A stretch of 64,000 nucleotides of DNA from Faecalicatena_A orotica (GCF_040545875.1 NZ_JBEPMR010000015.1); one strand, 5' to 3'; shown: positions 1-9,200, counted from the stretch's first letter. Translations and numbers: made by a program. The notes: generated by a model not told the origin, from the letters alone.

Positions 1-1
1 G

Positions 2-826
2 GCTGCAGATGGTTTCCAGAAGATTATGGAGAAGATCGGAGAAGCCAAACCTGTACTTATGAGCCCAAAGGCTTATGACTATTCACAGGCAGATACACTT
101 GTGAATGCACTGTATAAATTTCAGGATTCCACATGGAATACACTGGTGGACAAGATTCCGTCCCTGAATGATATTGTAGAAACAACAACACAGACTGTCG
201 GACACTTAAACAGTTTCCTCGGAATTAATATTGGTGAAGCGCCATTTACTATGCTGACAGCTGCCATTAAAGATTTTTCTATTCTCGGGATTATCCTGGC
301 TGCTATCATCCCTATTATGGCAGGTCTTACACAGTTTATCAGTGTGAAGTTACAGCCGCAGCCACAGGCTGACCCGAACAACCAGATGGCGAACTCTATG
401 AAGACAATGACATATACCATGCCTCTGTTTTCAGTATTTATGGGATTTACGCTCCCTGCAGGTCTTGGTTTGTACTGGGCAATCAGTGCGGTAGTAAGAT
501 GTGTACAGCAGCTTGCAATTAATAAGTACCTCAGCAAAAAGTCAACAGAAGAGATGATTCAGGAGAATCAGAAAAAGGCTGCCAAGAAGCGTGAGAAAAA
601 GGGTACGTCTGCACAGTCCATCAACAGAATGGCAACGACAAGTACAAGAAATGTAGAAGAAAAGAAAAAAACAAATATTTCTGACAAAGAAAGAGAAGAG
701 CGTCTTCAGAAAGCTGCACAGTATACGAAGAACGCGAAGTCAGGAAGCCTTGCATCAAAGGCAAATCTTGTCAGCAGATTCAACAGCGGACAGAGTACAT
801 CGGACAAGACAGAAGATGATAAATAG
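2..826 (+). CDS. yidC: Membrane protein insertase YidC/OxaA, C-terminal part (5' end outside window)
   Basis: The open frame runs back to base 2 with no stop, so the gene is cut by the window edge and the first ATG at 26 is internal. The visible 274 residues hold the end of the insertase core: a hydrophobic segment around AIKDFSILGIILAAIIP, then a segment with PLFSVFMGFTLPAGLGLYW typical of the last YidC/Oxa1 membrane helices. A long basic, Lys/Arg-rich cytoplasmic tail follows, as seen in Gram-positive YidC, where it aids ribosome contact. YidC inserts and folds inner-membrane proteins, alone or with SecYEG. The jag gene follows 28 bp later, the usual yidC-jag pair near the replication origin. 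Assignment is secure from motif and context. Confidence 0.95.
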   Translation, partial: AADGFQKIMEKIGEAKPVLMSPKAYDYSQADTLVNALYKFQDSTWNTLVDKIPSLNDIVETTTQTVGHLNSFLGINIGEAPFTMLTAAIKDFSILGIILAAIIPIMAGLTQFISVKLQPQPQADPNNQMANSMKTMTYTMPLFSVFMGFTLPAGLGLYWAISAVVRCVQQLAINKYLSKKSTEEMIQENQKKAAKKREKKGTSAQSINRMATTSTRNVEEKKKTNISDKEREERLQKAAQYTKNAKSGSLASKANLVSRFNSGQSTSDKTEDDK

Positions 827-854
827 TTAGAATCACAGAAAGGAAGGATTCAGG

Positions 855-1721
855 ATGAACGGTAGTATCAGAGTATCTGCAAAAACAGTGGATGATGCAA
901 TTACAGAAGCGTTGATTCAGTTAGGTGTGACCAGTGACCGGTTAGATTATGAAGTCATTGAAAAGGGAAGTGCCGGATTCCTTGGAATAGGTGTAAAACA
1001 GGCAGTTATTGAAGCAAGAAGAAAACCTGAACCTGTCATAGAAGAGCCTGAGATTAAGCCGGAAGTAAAAGCTGAAGTTAAGACAGAAGTAAAATCAGAA
1101 ATGAAGCCGGAAGCAAAACCTGAAGTTAAAAAAGCTCCGGTAAAGGAAGCTAAGAAGAAAGATTACGCAAAAAAAGAAGAGCGTTCCAGAAAAGAATTCA
1201 GGGAAGAGACGCACCGCGAAGAAGTAAAGCCGGCTGTGAAACGCGAATCTGAACTTGCAGAAGTAAAAGATGAGACGAAAAAAGCCGTTGAATCCTTTTT
1301 ATGTGATACACTGAAGGCCATGGGAATGACTGTGGAACTGGTTTCAGATATTGATGCTGACGGAGCCTTAAGTATTGAGATGAAGGGTGACAATATGGGA
1401 ATCCTTATCGGAAAGCGCGGACAGACACTGGATTCCCTCCAGTACCTTGCTAACAGGGTTGCCAACAAGCATCAGGACGGATATGTACGTGTGAAGCTGG
1501 ATACAGAGAATTATCGTGCAAGAAGAGAAGAGACACTTAAGAATCTTGCAAAGAATATTGCATATAAGGTAAAACGTTCAAGAAGATCAGTATCTTTAGA
1601 GCCGATGAATCCTTATGAAAGAAGAATTATCCACGCAGCACTTCAGTATGATCCATACGTAACGACCCATAGTGAGGGAGATGAGCCTTACAGAAAAGTA
1701 GTTGTTACATTAAAGAAGTAA
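855..1721 (+). CDS. jag: RNA-binding protein Jag/KhpB (EloR), Jag-N + KH + R3H
   Basis: 288 residues. Residues 1-55 match the Jag N-terminal domain (ITEALIQLGV, GFLGIGVKQA). A linker of about 80 residues follows, made of short Lys/Glu/Pro repeats (EVKAEVKTEVKSEMKPEAK). Next come a KH domain with GILIGKRGQTLDSLQYL near residues 178-195 and a C-terminal R3H domain (PMNPYERRIIHAALQ). The family binds RNA and, in other Firmicutes, partners KhpA in control of cell elongation and division. An AAGGA-type Shine-Dalgarno lies before the ATG at 855. It sits directly after yidC and before a strong terminator. The acidic/basic repeat linker is low-complexity and probably variable between strains. Confidence 0.93.
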   Translation: MNGSIRVSAKTVDDAITEALIQLGVTSDRLDYEVIEKGSAGFLGIGVKQAVIEARRKPEPVIEEPEIKPEVKAEVKTEVKSEMKPEAKPEVKKAPVKEAKKKDYAKKEERSRKEFREETHREEVKPAVKRESELAEVKDETKKAVESFLCDTLKAMGMTVELVSDIDADGALSIEMKGDNMGILIGKRGQTLDSLQYLANRVANKHQDGYVRVKLDTENYRARREETLKNLAKNIAYKVKRSRRSVSLEPMNPYERRIIHAALQYDPYVTTHSEGDEPYRKVVVTLKK

Positions 1722-1753
1722 GAAAAAGTAGTAATAGAATCGAAGCGAAAGAG

Positions 1754-1803
1754 GACGTTTCCGCTTCACGGATGCTTTCGTGAAGCTGGGAAACGTCTTT
1801 TTA
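1754..1803 (+). terminator. Rho-independent terminator after jag
   Basis: Inverted repeat: GACGTTTCC plus GCTTCAC pairs with GTGAAGC plus GGGAAACGTC across a short loop and runs into TTTTTA. It closes the yidC-jag transcript before mnmE. Confidence 0.9.
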
Positions 1804-1880
1804 TTTCATAAACAGCAAATCAAAGCTGCCTGACCTTGGCGGCGGCCTAGAGCGTGTTTGATAATTGGCAGGAGGCAGGT

Positions 1881-3290
1881 ATGAAGAAGGATACAATTGC
1901 CGCAATTTCCACAGGTATGACGAATTCAGGAATTGGAATCGTGCGTATCAGCGGGGATGAGGCATTTCATATGATAGATAGGATTTACCATGGGAAAGAA
2001 AGGCTTTCTGAGGCTGAAAGTCATACGATACATTATGGATACATCAAAGATAAAGAAGAGACAATTGATGAAGTACTGGTTATGCTGATGCGCTCACCCA
2101 GAACGTTTACCGGTGAAGATACCGTGGAAATCAACTGCCACGGGGGTACCTATGTGGTAAAAAGAGTGCTGGAGACAGTCATTAAAAATGGTGCCAGACC
2201 CGCAGAACCGGGAGAATTTACGAAACGTGCGTTTTTAAATGGGAAGTTAGATTTGTCACAGGCAGAGGCTGTGATAGATGTGATCACATCCCAAAGTGAG
2301 TATGCTCTTCAAAGTTCAATCAGCCAGCTGAAAGGCAGTGTCAGGAAAAAGATAGAGGATATCAGAAAACAGATTATTTATCATACTGCATTTATTGAGA
2401 CTGCGCTGGACGATCCGGAACATATTGATATAGACGGTTATGGTGAGACTTTGAAGAAGGTTACAGAAGAACTGTTAGTTGAAATAAAGAAGCTGATTGA
2501 TTCATCTGACAGTGGGAGAATCATGAAAGAAGGAATCCAGACAGTCATCGTAGGAAAACCAAATGCAGGAAAATCGTCCCTTTTGAATGTGCTGGCGGGG
2601 AAGGAGAGAGCGATCGTAACGGATATAGAGGGGACGACACGCGATGCCCTGGAGGAACAGATTCAGCTGAAAGGACTTACGCTGAACATGATCGACACAG
2701 CGGGCATCAGAAAAACGGATGATATTATTGAAAAAATAGGTGTTGATAAAGCAAAAGAGTATGTAAAAAATGCCAATCTGATCATTTATGTTGTAGATGC
2801 ATCCAGACCGCTGGACAGTAATGACAACGATATTATGAGTCTTCTGGATGGCCGGAAGGTCATTATTTTATTAAATAAATCAGATTTAACTACCGTAATA
2901 ACAAAAGAAAAAATGCAGGAAGAGATAAATCAGAAAGTTTTAAAATTTAGCAGAAGTGCAGAAGCCGGAACAATTCCGATGATTGACATTTCCGCGAAGG
3001 AAGAACAGGGATTGAATGAGCTGGAAGAAACCTTAAAGGAGATGTTTTTACATGGAGAGGTGTCTTTTAATGATGAAGTATATATAACGAATATCAGGCA
3101 GAAAGCCGCGCTAATCGATGCATGCGGGAGTCTGGAGAAGGTTATAGAAAGTATCGACAATCAGATGCCGGAAGACTTTTTTTCGATTGATCTGATGGAT
3201 GCATATGAGTCACTCGGAAGTATAACAGGAGAAACGATAGGAGAAGATTTAGTCAATGAAATATTCAGCAAATTCTGTATGGGAAAATAA
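1881..3290 (+). CDS. mnmE: tRNA modification GTPase MnmE
   Basis: 469 residues from the chosen ATG at 1881, which has GGAGG 6 bases upstream and starts MKKDTIAAIST as in homologues. An ATG further up at 1854 lacks a ribosome site and adds an atypical N-terminus. The protein has the N-terminal folate-binding domain, then the embedded G domain: P-loop GKPNAGKSSLLN (about residues 224-235), DTAGIR (about 271), NKSD (about 331). It ends in FCMGK, which carries the conserved C-terminal Cys of the FCIGK motif. With MnmG it installs the 5-carboxymethylaminomethyl group on wobble U34 of tRNAs. Its 3' end overlaps mnmG by 35 bases, consistent with translational coupling of the two subunits. Confidence 0.96.
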   Translation: MKKDTIAAISTGMTNSGIGIVRISGDEAFHMIDRIYHGKERLSEAESHTIHYGYIKDKEETIDEVLVMLMRSPRTFTGEDTVEINCHGGTYVVKRVLETVIKNGARPAEPGEFTKRAFLNGKLDLSQAEAVIDVITSQSEYALQSSISQLKGSVRKKIEDIRKQIIYHTAFIETALDDPEHIDIDGYGETLKKVTEELLVEIKKLIDSSDSGRIMKEGIQTVIVGKPNAGKSSLLNVLAGKERAIVTDIEGTTRDALEEQIQLKGLTLNMIDTAGIRKTDDIIEKIGVDKAKEYVKNANLIIYVVDASRPLDSNDNDIMSLLDGRKVIILLNKSDLTTVITKEKMQEEINQKVLKFSRSAEAGTIPMIDISAKEEQGLNELEETLKEMFLHGEVSFNDEVYITNIRQKAALIDACGSLEKVIESIDNQMPEDFFSIDLMDAYESLGSITGETIGEDLVNEIFSKFCMGK

Positions 3291-5148
3291 AGACGGTTAT
3301 GATATCGCAGTTGTAGGCGCAGGACACGCAGGCTGTGAGGCGGCGCTTGCGGCGGCAAGGCTTGGGTTTCGTACGGTTATATTTACGGTTAGTGTTGACA
3401 GTATCGCGCTGATGCCGTGTAATCCGAATATTGGAGGCAGTTCGAAAGGACATCTGGTCAGGGAACTGGACGCACTTGGCGGGGAGATGGGAAAAGTTAT
3501 TGATAAGACGTTTATACAGTCAAAGATGCTGAATAAGTCCAAGGGGCCAGCTGTACATTCACTGCGTGCACAGGCCGACAAAGCCAGCTACAGCCGCACG
3601 ATGCGTCAGGTCCTTCAGGATCAGGAAAATCTGGATATCCGTCAGATGGAAGTAACAGATATCCTTGCGGACAATCACAAGGTTGCAGGGGTACAGACGT
3701 ATTCAGGGGCTATATATCCATGCAGGGCGGTAATTCTGTGTACAGGGACTTATTTGAAGGCAAGGTGTATTTACGGTGATGTGAGCACTCAGACAGGCCC
3801 TAACGGGCTTCAGGCGGCAAATTACCTGACAGAAAGCCTAAAATCTCTGGGAATACAGATGTACCGCTTCAAAACCGGTACTCCGGCAAGAATCGATAGA
3901 AATTCTATTGATTTCAGCAAGATGGAAGAGCAGAAGGGAGATGACAGGATCGTGCCGTTCTCCTTTACGACTGACCCGGAGGATGTACAGATCGATCAGG
4001 CTTCCTGCTGGCTGACATATACGAATGAGAATACACATGATATTATAAGAAAAAATCTGGACCGTTCACCACTGTTTTCGGGGATGATTGAAGGCACGGG
4101 GCCGCGATACTGTCCGTCTATCGAAGATAAGGTAGTAAAATTTGCAGATAAGAACCGTCATCAGGTATTTATCGAGCCCGAAGGACTTGATACAACGGAA
4201 ATGTATGTGGGCGGAATGTCAAGTTCATTACCTGAGGACGTGCAGTTTGCGATGTACAGGACTGTTCCGGGTCTGGAAAATGCTAAAATTGTCAGAAATG
4301 CATATGCAATTGAATATGACTGTATCGATGCAAGGCAGCTGAAAAGTACGCTTGAGTTTAAAAATGTGGAAGGATTATTCAGCGGCGGGCAGTTCAACGG
4401 AAGTTCAGGTTACGAAGAAGCGGCAGCCCAGGGACTTGTAGCCGGAATTAACGCGGCAAGAAAGCTTCAGGGAAAAGAAGGAATTATAATTGACCGTTCA
4501 GAAGGATATATCGGCGTTTTGATTGATGATTTGGTGACAAAAGAGAGCCATGAACCGTATCGTATGATGACTTCCCGGGCAGAATACCGCCTTCTTCTCC
4601 GTCAGGACAATGCAGATATGAGGCTGACAAAGCTTGGATATGAAGTGGGACTCATCAGCGGGGAGAGATACCAGAAACTTCTGGAAAAGGAAAAATTGAT
4701 CAATGAAGAGATTAAACGGGCGGAGCACACCAATATAGGCACGTCTGCTGAGGTGCAGGAACTTCTTGCGTCCCATGGCAGTACACCGCTTACATCAGGG
4801 ACTACACTCGGGGAACTGATCAGACGGCCAGAGCTGTCTTATGAAGCATTGGCTCCAATTGACAGACAGCGGAAACAACTGCCGGACGATGTGATTGAGC
4901 AGGTCAATATCAATATCAAGTACGAAGGTTATATAAAAAGACAGCAGCGTCAGGTAGAACAATTTAAAAAATTAGAGAAAAAGATGATTCCGGAAGATAT
5001 AGATTACAACAGTATCCAGAGTCTGCGTATTGAGGCAAAACAAAAACTTACGGAAATCCGTCCTGCATCCATCGGACAGGCTTCCAGAATATCGGGAGTC
5101 TCACCGGCCGATATATCCGTACTTCTCGTTTATTTGGAAAGCAGGTAG
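3256..5148 (+). CDS. mnmG: tRNA uridine-5-carboxymethylaminomethyl modification enzyme MnmG (GidA)
   Basis: 630 residues, usual length for the family. The N-terminus has the FAD-binding Rossmann motif VVGAGHAGCEAALAAARLG, followed by PCNPNIGGSSKGHLVRE and GTGPRYCPSIEDK, hallmark GidA blocks. The C-terminal helical domain (EGYIKRQQRQVEQFKKLE, SRISGVSPADISVLL) is the MnmE/tRNA-binding part. The enzyme uses FAD and methylene-THF with MnmE to modify tRNA wobble uridines. The start lies inside mnmE with GGAGAA about 11 bases upstream. The overlap is unusually long (35 bases) but the N-terminus fits homologues. Cytoplasmic; mnmE-mnmG-rsmG is a standard origin-proximal operon. Confidence 0.96.
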   Translation: MKYSANSVWENKDGYDIAVVGAGHAGCEAALAAARLGFRTVIFTVSVDSIALMPCNPNIGGSSKGHLVRELDALGGEMGKVIDKTFIQSKMLNKSKGPAVHSLRAQADKASYSRTMRQVLQDQENLDIRQMEVTDILADNHKVAGVQTYSGAIYPCRAVILCTGTYLKARCIYGDVSTQTGPNGLQAANYLTESLKSLGIQMYRFKTGTPARIDRNSIDFSKMEEQKGDDRIVPFSFTTDPEDVQIDQASCWLTYTNENTHDIIRKNLDRSPLFSGMIEGTGPRYCPSIEDKVVKFADKNRHQVFIEPEGLDTTEMYVGGMSSSLPEDVQFAMYRTVPGLENAKIVRNAYAIEYDCIDARQLKSTLEFKNVEGLFSGGQFNGSSGYEEAAAQGLVAGINAARKLQGKEGIIIDRSEGYIGVLIDDLVTKESHEPYRMMTSRAEYRLLLRQDNADMRLTKLGYEVGLISGERYQKLLEKEKLINEEIKRAEHTNIGTSAEVQELLASHGSTPLTSGTTLGELIRRPELSYEALAPIDRQRKQLPDDVIEQVNINIKYEGYIKRQQRQVEQFKKLEKKMIPEDIDYNSIQSLRIEAKQKLTEIRPASIGQASRISGVSPADISVLLVYLESR

Positions 5149-5190
5149 AACCTTGCTTTACTGGCAATAAAATTTGAAATGGGGGCATAT

Positions 5191-5904
5191 ATGTCAAATA
5201 AGTTTGAAAACCAGTTAAAAGAGCTGGATATAGAATTAACGGAAACACAGAAACAGCAGTTTAATAAGTACTATGAATTACTGACAGAGTGGAATAAAGT
5301 CATGAACCTGACAGGAATTACTGAGTATGATGAGGTTAATGAGAAACATTTTGTTGACAGCCTTGCAATTGTAAAAGCTGTTGATATGAATGGAGTAAGC
5401 TCGGTGATTGATATAGGGACAGGAGCAGGGTTTCCCGGGATTCCACTGAAAATTGCATTTCCCCAGCTCCATGTCGTGCTTTTGGATTCCTTAAATAAAA
5501 GGATCAAGTTTTTGGATGCAGTAATAGAAGAATTGGGGCTAGAGGATATTATAACACTGCACGGAAGGGCAGAAGACTATGCCCGAAAAGAGGAATATAG
5601 GGAAAAATTTGATTTGTGTGTATCCAGGGCAGTTGCAAATCTCGCAACACTCAGTGAGTACTGCATACCATATATACGGGTAGGGGGTATTTTTATTTCT
5701 TATAAATCTGGAAATATTGAGGATGAATTAAATGCTTCAAAAAAAGCAGTAAATGTGTTAGGAGGCAGTTTAGAAGATACAGTTAAATTTCAGCTTCCGG
5801 GAACAGAAATAGGCAGATCATTTGTGAAAGTAAAAAAGAATAAGAATACAGCTAAAAAGTATCCGAGAAAGGCAGGACTGCCCGGAAAGGAACCGATAGT
5901 ATAA
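5191..5904 (+). CDS. rsmG: 16S rRNA (guanine527-N7)-methyltransferase RsmG
   Basis: 237 residues from ATG 5191, which has GGGGG five bases upstream. An in-frame ATG at 5179 would add four residues and cannot be excluded. The SAM-binding motif is DIGTGAGFPGIPLKIAFP near residues 74-91, followed by LLDSLNKRIKFLDAV and CVSRAVANLATLSEY as in GidB/RsmG. It methylates G527 of 16S rRNA in the cytoplasm; loss gives low-level streptomycin resistance in other bacteria. It follows mnmG by about 40 bp and ends at a strong bidirectional hairpin, so it is the last gene of the jag/mnm transcript region. Confidence 0.95.
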   Translation: MSNKFENQLKELDIELTETQKQQFNKYYELLTEWNKVMNLTGITEYDEVNEKHFVDSLAIVKAVDMNGVSSVIDIGTGAGFPGIPLKIAFPQLHVVLLDSLNKRIKFLDAVIEELGLEDIITLHGRAEDYARKEEYREKFDLCVSRAVANLATLSEYCIPYIRVGGIFISYKSGNIEDELNASKKAVNVLGGSLEDTVKFQLPGTEIGRSFVKVKKNKNTAKKYPRKAGLPGKEPIV

Positions 5905-5942
5905 TGAAAGCGACGGTATCAGCCATACCGTCGCTTTCATTA
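5903..5942. terminator. Bidirectional terminator between rsmG and the convergent hydrolase gene
   Basis: Perfect 17-bp arms, AATGAAAGCGACGGTAT and its complement, with a 4-base loop. A/T runs on both sides suit both convergent genes. Confidence 0.9.
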
Positions 5943-5983
5943 TTGTACATTTATGAGGGACTAACTCATTTGAGGTGTTGGTA

Positions 5984-6955
5984 TTATTCGTCGGCACCAT
6001 CGATATCAAAAAGTACTTTAACCTGATCGATAAATTCATCTGGTGATTCCAGCTGCGGAAGGTGCTTTGTCTTATCAATTCCAATGACTTCTATAGATGG
6101 GAGATGATTCTGGTACTGGTTTGCTATCAGAGCATTCTCTGGATTAGCATTTCCTACTATAATAAAGATACTGTTATTAATATCTTTGAGACAGTGGATG
6201 ACATTTGCATTTGTAAATCTTGATTTAATACTTGCATAGAGATATTTTGAATGTGTGCTGCATTTATGTGAAGCTTCAAAATATGTCATAATTGTTCTTT
6301 CTTCCAGCTTATTCTGATCGTATAAATACTGGCTTCTGAAATCCTCTTCAATTGTACGTTTGTTAATACGCATATTATAGATAAAGGTACCTAATACAGG
6401 GGTATTAATAATATGTTGTATCAGTTTGGTACGCTTAGTCGGTATCTTTGCAAGAGACACAAGATCCCCGGGGTTTACAAGCATAATCTTATTGATAACT
6501 GTATTGTCATTTGCACATGCCATTAATACAAAGGTACCGGATTCTCCGGTGGCTATGACATCTGTCTTTTCTCCAATTACATGGTGAATAAAATCGGTGA
6601 TCATCTGAACATACAAGTAATTAGTATAAGTAAGATTAGGCTTCTGTGAACGTCCGCATCCCAGCAGATCTATGGTATAGACTGTATTTGTTCTGGAAAG
6701 TCCGGCAACAATCTTATTCCATTCATATGCTGAACTGCTGACATTTAAATCATGTATCAGTAAGATTGGAGAACCTTTCCCCTGCTTAGTATAATATATA
6801 CTGCCGAATCTCCAGTCATAGTACTTTTCATCTTTATTATATAATAGATTATCTATCGTAGAAATGTAGTAAACCAATCTATTAACAACATGCATAATAC
6901 CTACGGTGGTACCTGCTAAAACAGTACATGTTGTGAGTTTCTTTTTCCAAGTCAA
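5984..6955 (-). CDS. Membrane-anchored alpha/beta hydrolase
   Basis: 323 residues. An N-terminal hydrophobic segment (about residues 7-30, TCTVLAGTTVGIMHVVNRLVYY) suggests a membrane anchor or uncleaved signal. The rest has alpha/beta-hydrolase blocks: ILLIHDLNVSS (oxyanion-hole region), DLLGCGRSQKP, the nucleophile elbow TGESGTF, and a C-terminal His in KTKHLPQLESPDEF. The elbow is atypical, with Thr instead of the last Gly of GxSxG. Substrate unknown; related genes are seen in this position, between rsmG and parA, in Lachnospiraceae (recalled, not searched). It points away from parA and shares a bidirectional terminator with rsmG. The fold is probable; the exact reaction cannot be told. Confidence 0.75.
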   Translation of the reverse strand: MTWKKKLTTCTVLAGTTVGIMHVVNRLVYYISTIDNLLYNKDEKYYDWRFGSIYYTKQGKGSPILLIHDLNVSSSAYEWNKIVAGLSRTNTVYTIDLLGCGRSQKPNLTYTNYLYVQMITDFIHHVIGEKTDVIATGESGTFVLMACANDNTVINKIMLVNPGDLVSLAKIPTKRTKLIQHIINTPVLGTFIYNMRINKRTIEEDFRSQYLYDQNKLEERTIMTYFEASHKCSTHSKYLYASIKSRFTNANVIHCLKDINNSIFIIVGNANPENALIANQYQNHLPSIEVIGIDKTKHLPQLESPDEFIDQVKVLFDIDGADE

Positions 6956-7120
6956 AGAATCACCTCTTTCAAAATTTATATTTATTAAACGAATGGGCTT
7001 AACAAGATATATTTATTATTATACTACAACGGCGGCTCCAAATAAAGAAAAACTTTAAGAGGAGAGAAAGAATTAAGAATTTAGAAAAATAAAAAAATTA
7101 AGACAGTAAAAAAATCTAAA

Positions 7121-7136
7121 TGTTTCACGTGAAACA
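7121..7136. promoter_or_regulatory. parS site 1
   Basis: Perfect 16-bp palindrome TGTTTCACGTGAAACA, the Firmicute parS consensus within one base of the best-known B. subtilis site. ParB (Spo0J) binds here to load SMC and segregate origins. It lies 366 bp upstream of the parA start. Confidence 0.93.
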
Positions 7137-7300
7137 TTAAAAAATAAGTGATTATAAATAAAGTATGCTTAGTATAGATAAGAGTAGCAGGAGAGTATCA
7201 ATTACTTTTAGTGTCCTTTGCTATAAATTATATAACACAATTTAATAATAAACCATATGCAAAATTTAAATACAGTAGTTTCACTAAAATAAAGTCTAAA

Positions 7301-7316
7301 TGTTTCACGTGAAACA
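7301..7316. promoter_or_regulatory. parS site 2
   Basis: Second exact copy of TGTTTCACGTGAAACA, 180 bp after the first, with the same flanking TCTAAA on its left. Confidence 0.93.
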
Positions 7317-7421
7317 TTTATTTACATAACCAAAAAGTCAAAGATGAATCTGTTTTTTTGACCGATCCATTTTCAGTATAAAACTTCCTAATAAATTTAC
7401 AAATGTTTATATAAAATTCTA

Positions 7422-7437
7422 TGTTTCACGTGAAACA
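7422..7437. promoter_or_regulatory. parS site 3
   Basis: Third exact copy of TGTTTCACGTGAAACA, 121 bp after site 2 and 65 bp upstream of the parA start. It is close enough to the parAB promoter to allow ParB autoregulation, which is an inference. Confidence 0.93.
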
Positions 7438-7501
7438 TTAGGTAGATATACGCTTTAAAAGGTGATATAATAATGAGGTGTTCAATGAAAGGAGTATTAA
7501 A

Positions 7502-8269
7502 ATGGGAAGAATTATAGCAATAGCAAACCAAAAAGGCGGTGTAGGGAAGACTACTACAGCTATTAATTTATCAGCCTCACTGGCCAGCTGCGGTAAGAAG
7601 GTTCTGGCTCTGGATATGGACCCTCAGGGAAATATGACCAGTGGACTTAGTGTGAATAAAAATGAGGTTGAAAATAGTGTATATGACCTGATTATAGGAA
7701 ATGCCGGCATTGAAGAATGCATTTGCAAAGACGTTTTTGAAAATTTGGACGTTCTCCCATCTAATATTGACTTGTCAGCAGCAGAGATCGAATTGATCGG
7801 CGTTGATAATAAAGAATACATCATAAAAAATGAGATAAATAAGGTAAAGGACAACTATGATTTTGTTATTATTGATTGTCCTCCTGCATTGAGCATGCTT
7901 ACTATAAATGCGATGACAACAGCTGATTCGGTTCTTGTTCCGATTCAATGTGAATATTACGCATTGGAAGGTTTAAGTCAGCTCATTCATACGATTGAGC
8001 TGGTTCAGGAAAGACTGAATCCCACACTAGAAATAGAGGGTGTTGTCTTTACAATGTATGATGCCAGGACAAATTTATCACTGCAAGTTGTAGAAAATGT
8101 TAAGGACAACCTGGAACAGAATATATATAAGACAATTATACCGAGAAATATTCGTTTAGCAGAGGCTCCAAGTTATGGTATGCCTATTAATTTATATGAT
8201 CCTAAATCTGCAGGGGCAGAGAGTTATATGTTGTTAGCAGACGAAGTAATACATAAAGGAGAAGAATAA
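7502..8269 (+). CDS. parA: Chromosome-partitioning ATPase ParA (Soj)
   Basis: 255 residues from ATG 7502, chosen because GGAG lies 7 bases upstream and the protein then begins MGRIIAIANQKGGVGKTTT. The deviant Walker A motif KGGVGKTTT is at residues 11-19, and Walker A' / B blocks LALDMDPQGN and VIIDCPPALSMLT follow. The ATPase forms DNA-bound dimers and works with ParB-parS in origin segregation and control of DnaA. It overlaps no gene; parB follows after one base, so they are one operon. The upstream 24-base in-frame extension from 7478 has no ribosome site. Confidence 0.96.
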   Translation: MGRIIAIANQKGGVGKTTTAINLSASLASCGKKVLALDMDPQGNMTSGLSVNKNEVENSVYDLIIGNAGIEECICKDVFENLDVLPSNIDLSAAEIELIGVDNKEYIIKNEINKVKDNYDFVIIDCPPALSMLTINAMTTADSVLVPIQCEYYALEGLSQLIHTIELVQERLNPTLEIEGVVFTMYDARTNLSLQVVENVKDNLEQNIYKTIIPRNIRLAEAPSYGMPINLYDPKSAGAESYMLLADEVIHKGEE

Positions 8270-8270
8270 T

Positions 8271-9200
8271 ATGGCAGTAAAAAGAAATGGTCTCGGAAAA
8301 GGTCTGGATAGTCTGATTCCTGATAGAAGTGATAAGGCGGCTAAGAAGCCGGGTAATACTTTAAACAAGGCGGATGCAGAGAAAAATAGCAATGAAAAAG
8401 TAAGTGAATCCGGCGAAATACTGGTGAAGATTAATCAGGTTGAGCCAAACAGGGACCAGCCGCGTAAAGAATTTGATGAAGATGCATTGCTTGAACTGGC
8501 TGATTCTATCAAGCAATTTGGCATACTTCAGCCGCTTTTAGTCCAGAAAAAAAAGGATTATTATGAAATTATCGCCGGTGAGAGACGGTGGAGAGCGGCA
8601 AAGCTGGCCGGAATAAAAGAAGTGCCTGTAGTGATTAAAACATATACAGATCAGGAAATCGTAGAGATATCCCTGATTGAAAACATACAGAGAGAAAACC
8701 TTAACCCGATAGAAGAAGCCATGGCATATAAGCGGCTGCTGGAAGAATTCAGCCTAAAGCAGGATGAAGTTGCAGAAAGAGTATCTAAAAGCAGAACTGC
8801 AGTTACAAACTCTATGCGACTTTTAAAACTTAGTGCAAGAGTACAGCAGATGATCGTAGATGACATGATTACAACCGGACATGCCCGTGCACTCCTTGCA
8901 ATTGATGAGGAAGAACAGCAGTATGCAATAGCAAATAAAATATTTGATGAAAAGCTTAGCGTAAGAGAGACTGAAAAGCTTGTAAAGGCATTGAAAAATC
9001 CTAAAAAGGTACAAAAGCCGGAAAAACCAGAGCATACATTTATCTATGATAATCTGGAAGAGAAAATGAAGAGCATAATCGGTACAAAGGTAAATGTCAG
9101 TCCGAAGACGAACGGAAAAGGGAAAATAGAGATTGAATATTACTCAGAAGATGAACTCGAACGTATATTCGATCTAATTATGTCTATCAAAGATAATTAG
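8271..9200 (+). CDS. parB: Chromosome-partitioning protein ParB (Spo0J), CTPase/DNA-binding
   Basis: 309 residues. After a basic, disordered N-terminus starting with AVKRNGLGKGLDSLIPD, the ParB/Sulfiredoxin (CTPase) domain carries GERRWRAAKLAG (about residues 102-113) and ENIQRENLNPIEEA. The central helix-turn-helix that reads parS follows (LKQDEVAERVSKSRTAVTNSMRLL), and a C-terminal dimerisation domain ends the protein. It loads at the three parS sites just upstream of parA and spreads as a CTP-dependent clamp, recruiting SMC. Ribosome site AAAGGAG lies in the end of parA. Confidence 0.96.
   Translation: MAVKRNGLGKGLDSLIPDRSDKAAKKPGNTLNKADAEKNSNEKVSESGEILVKINQVEPNRDQPRKEFDEDALLELADSIKQFGILQPLLVQKKKDYYEIIAGERRWRAAKLAGIKEVPVVIKTYTDQEIVEISLIENIQRENLNPIEEAMAYKRLLEEFSLKQDEVAERVSKSRTAVTNSMRLLKLSARVQQMIVDDMITTGHARALLAIDEEEQQYAIANKIFDEKLSVRETEKLVKALKNPKKVQKPEKPEHTFIYDNLEEKMKSIIGTKVNVSPKTNGKGKIEIEYYSEDELERIFDLIMSIKDN

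Larger units (their letters stand above)
6956..7501. other. AT-rich parS-bearing intergenic region
   Basis: About 545 bases, strongly A+T-rich, between the divergent hydrolase and parA genes. It holds three identical parS palindromes, annotated separately, plus the parA ribosome-binding site (GAAAGGAG at 7487). I see no coding frame or RNA gene. It presumably carries promoters for both flanking genes and acts as the ParB loading zone. Confidence 0.8.

Noticed and set aside
1854..1880. Upstream ATG extending MnmE by nine residues
   Set aside because: No ribosome site; the ATG at 1881 has GGAGG and gives the conserved N-terminus.
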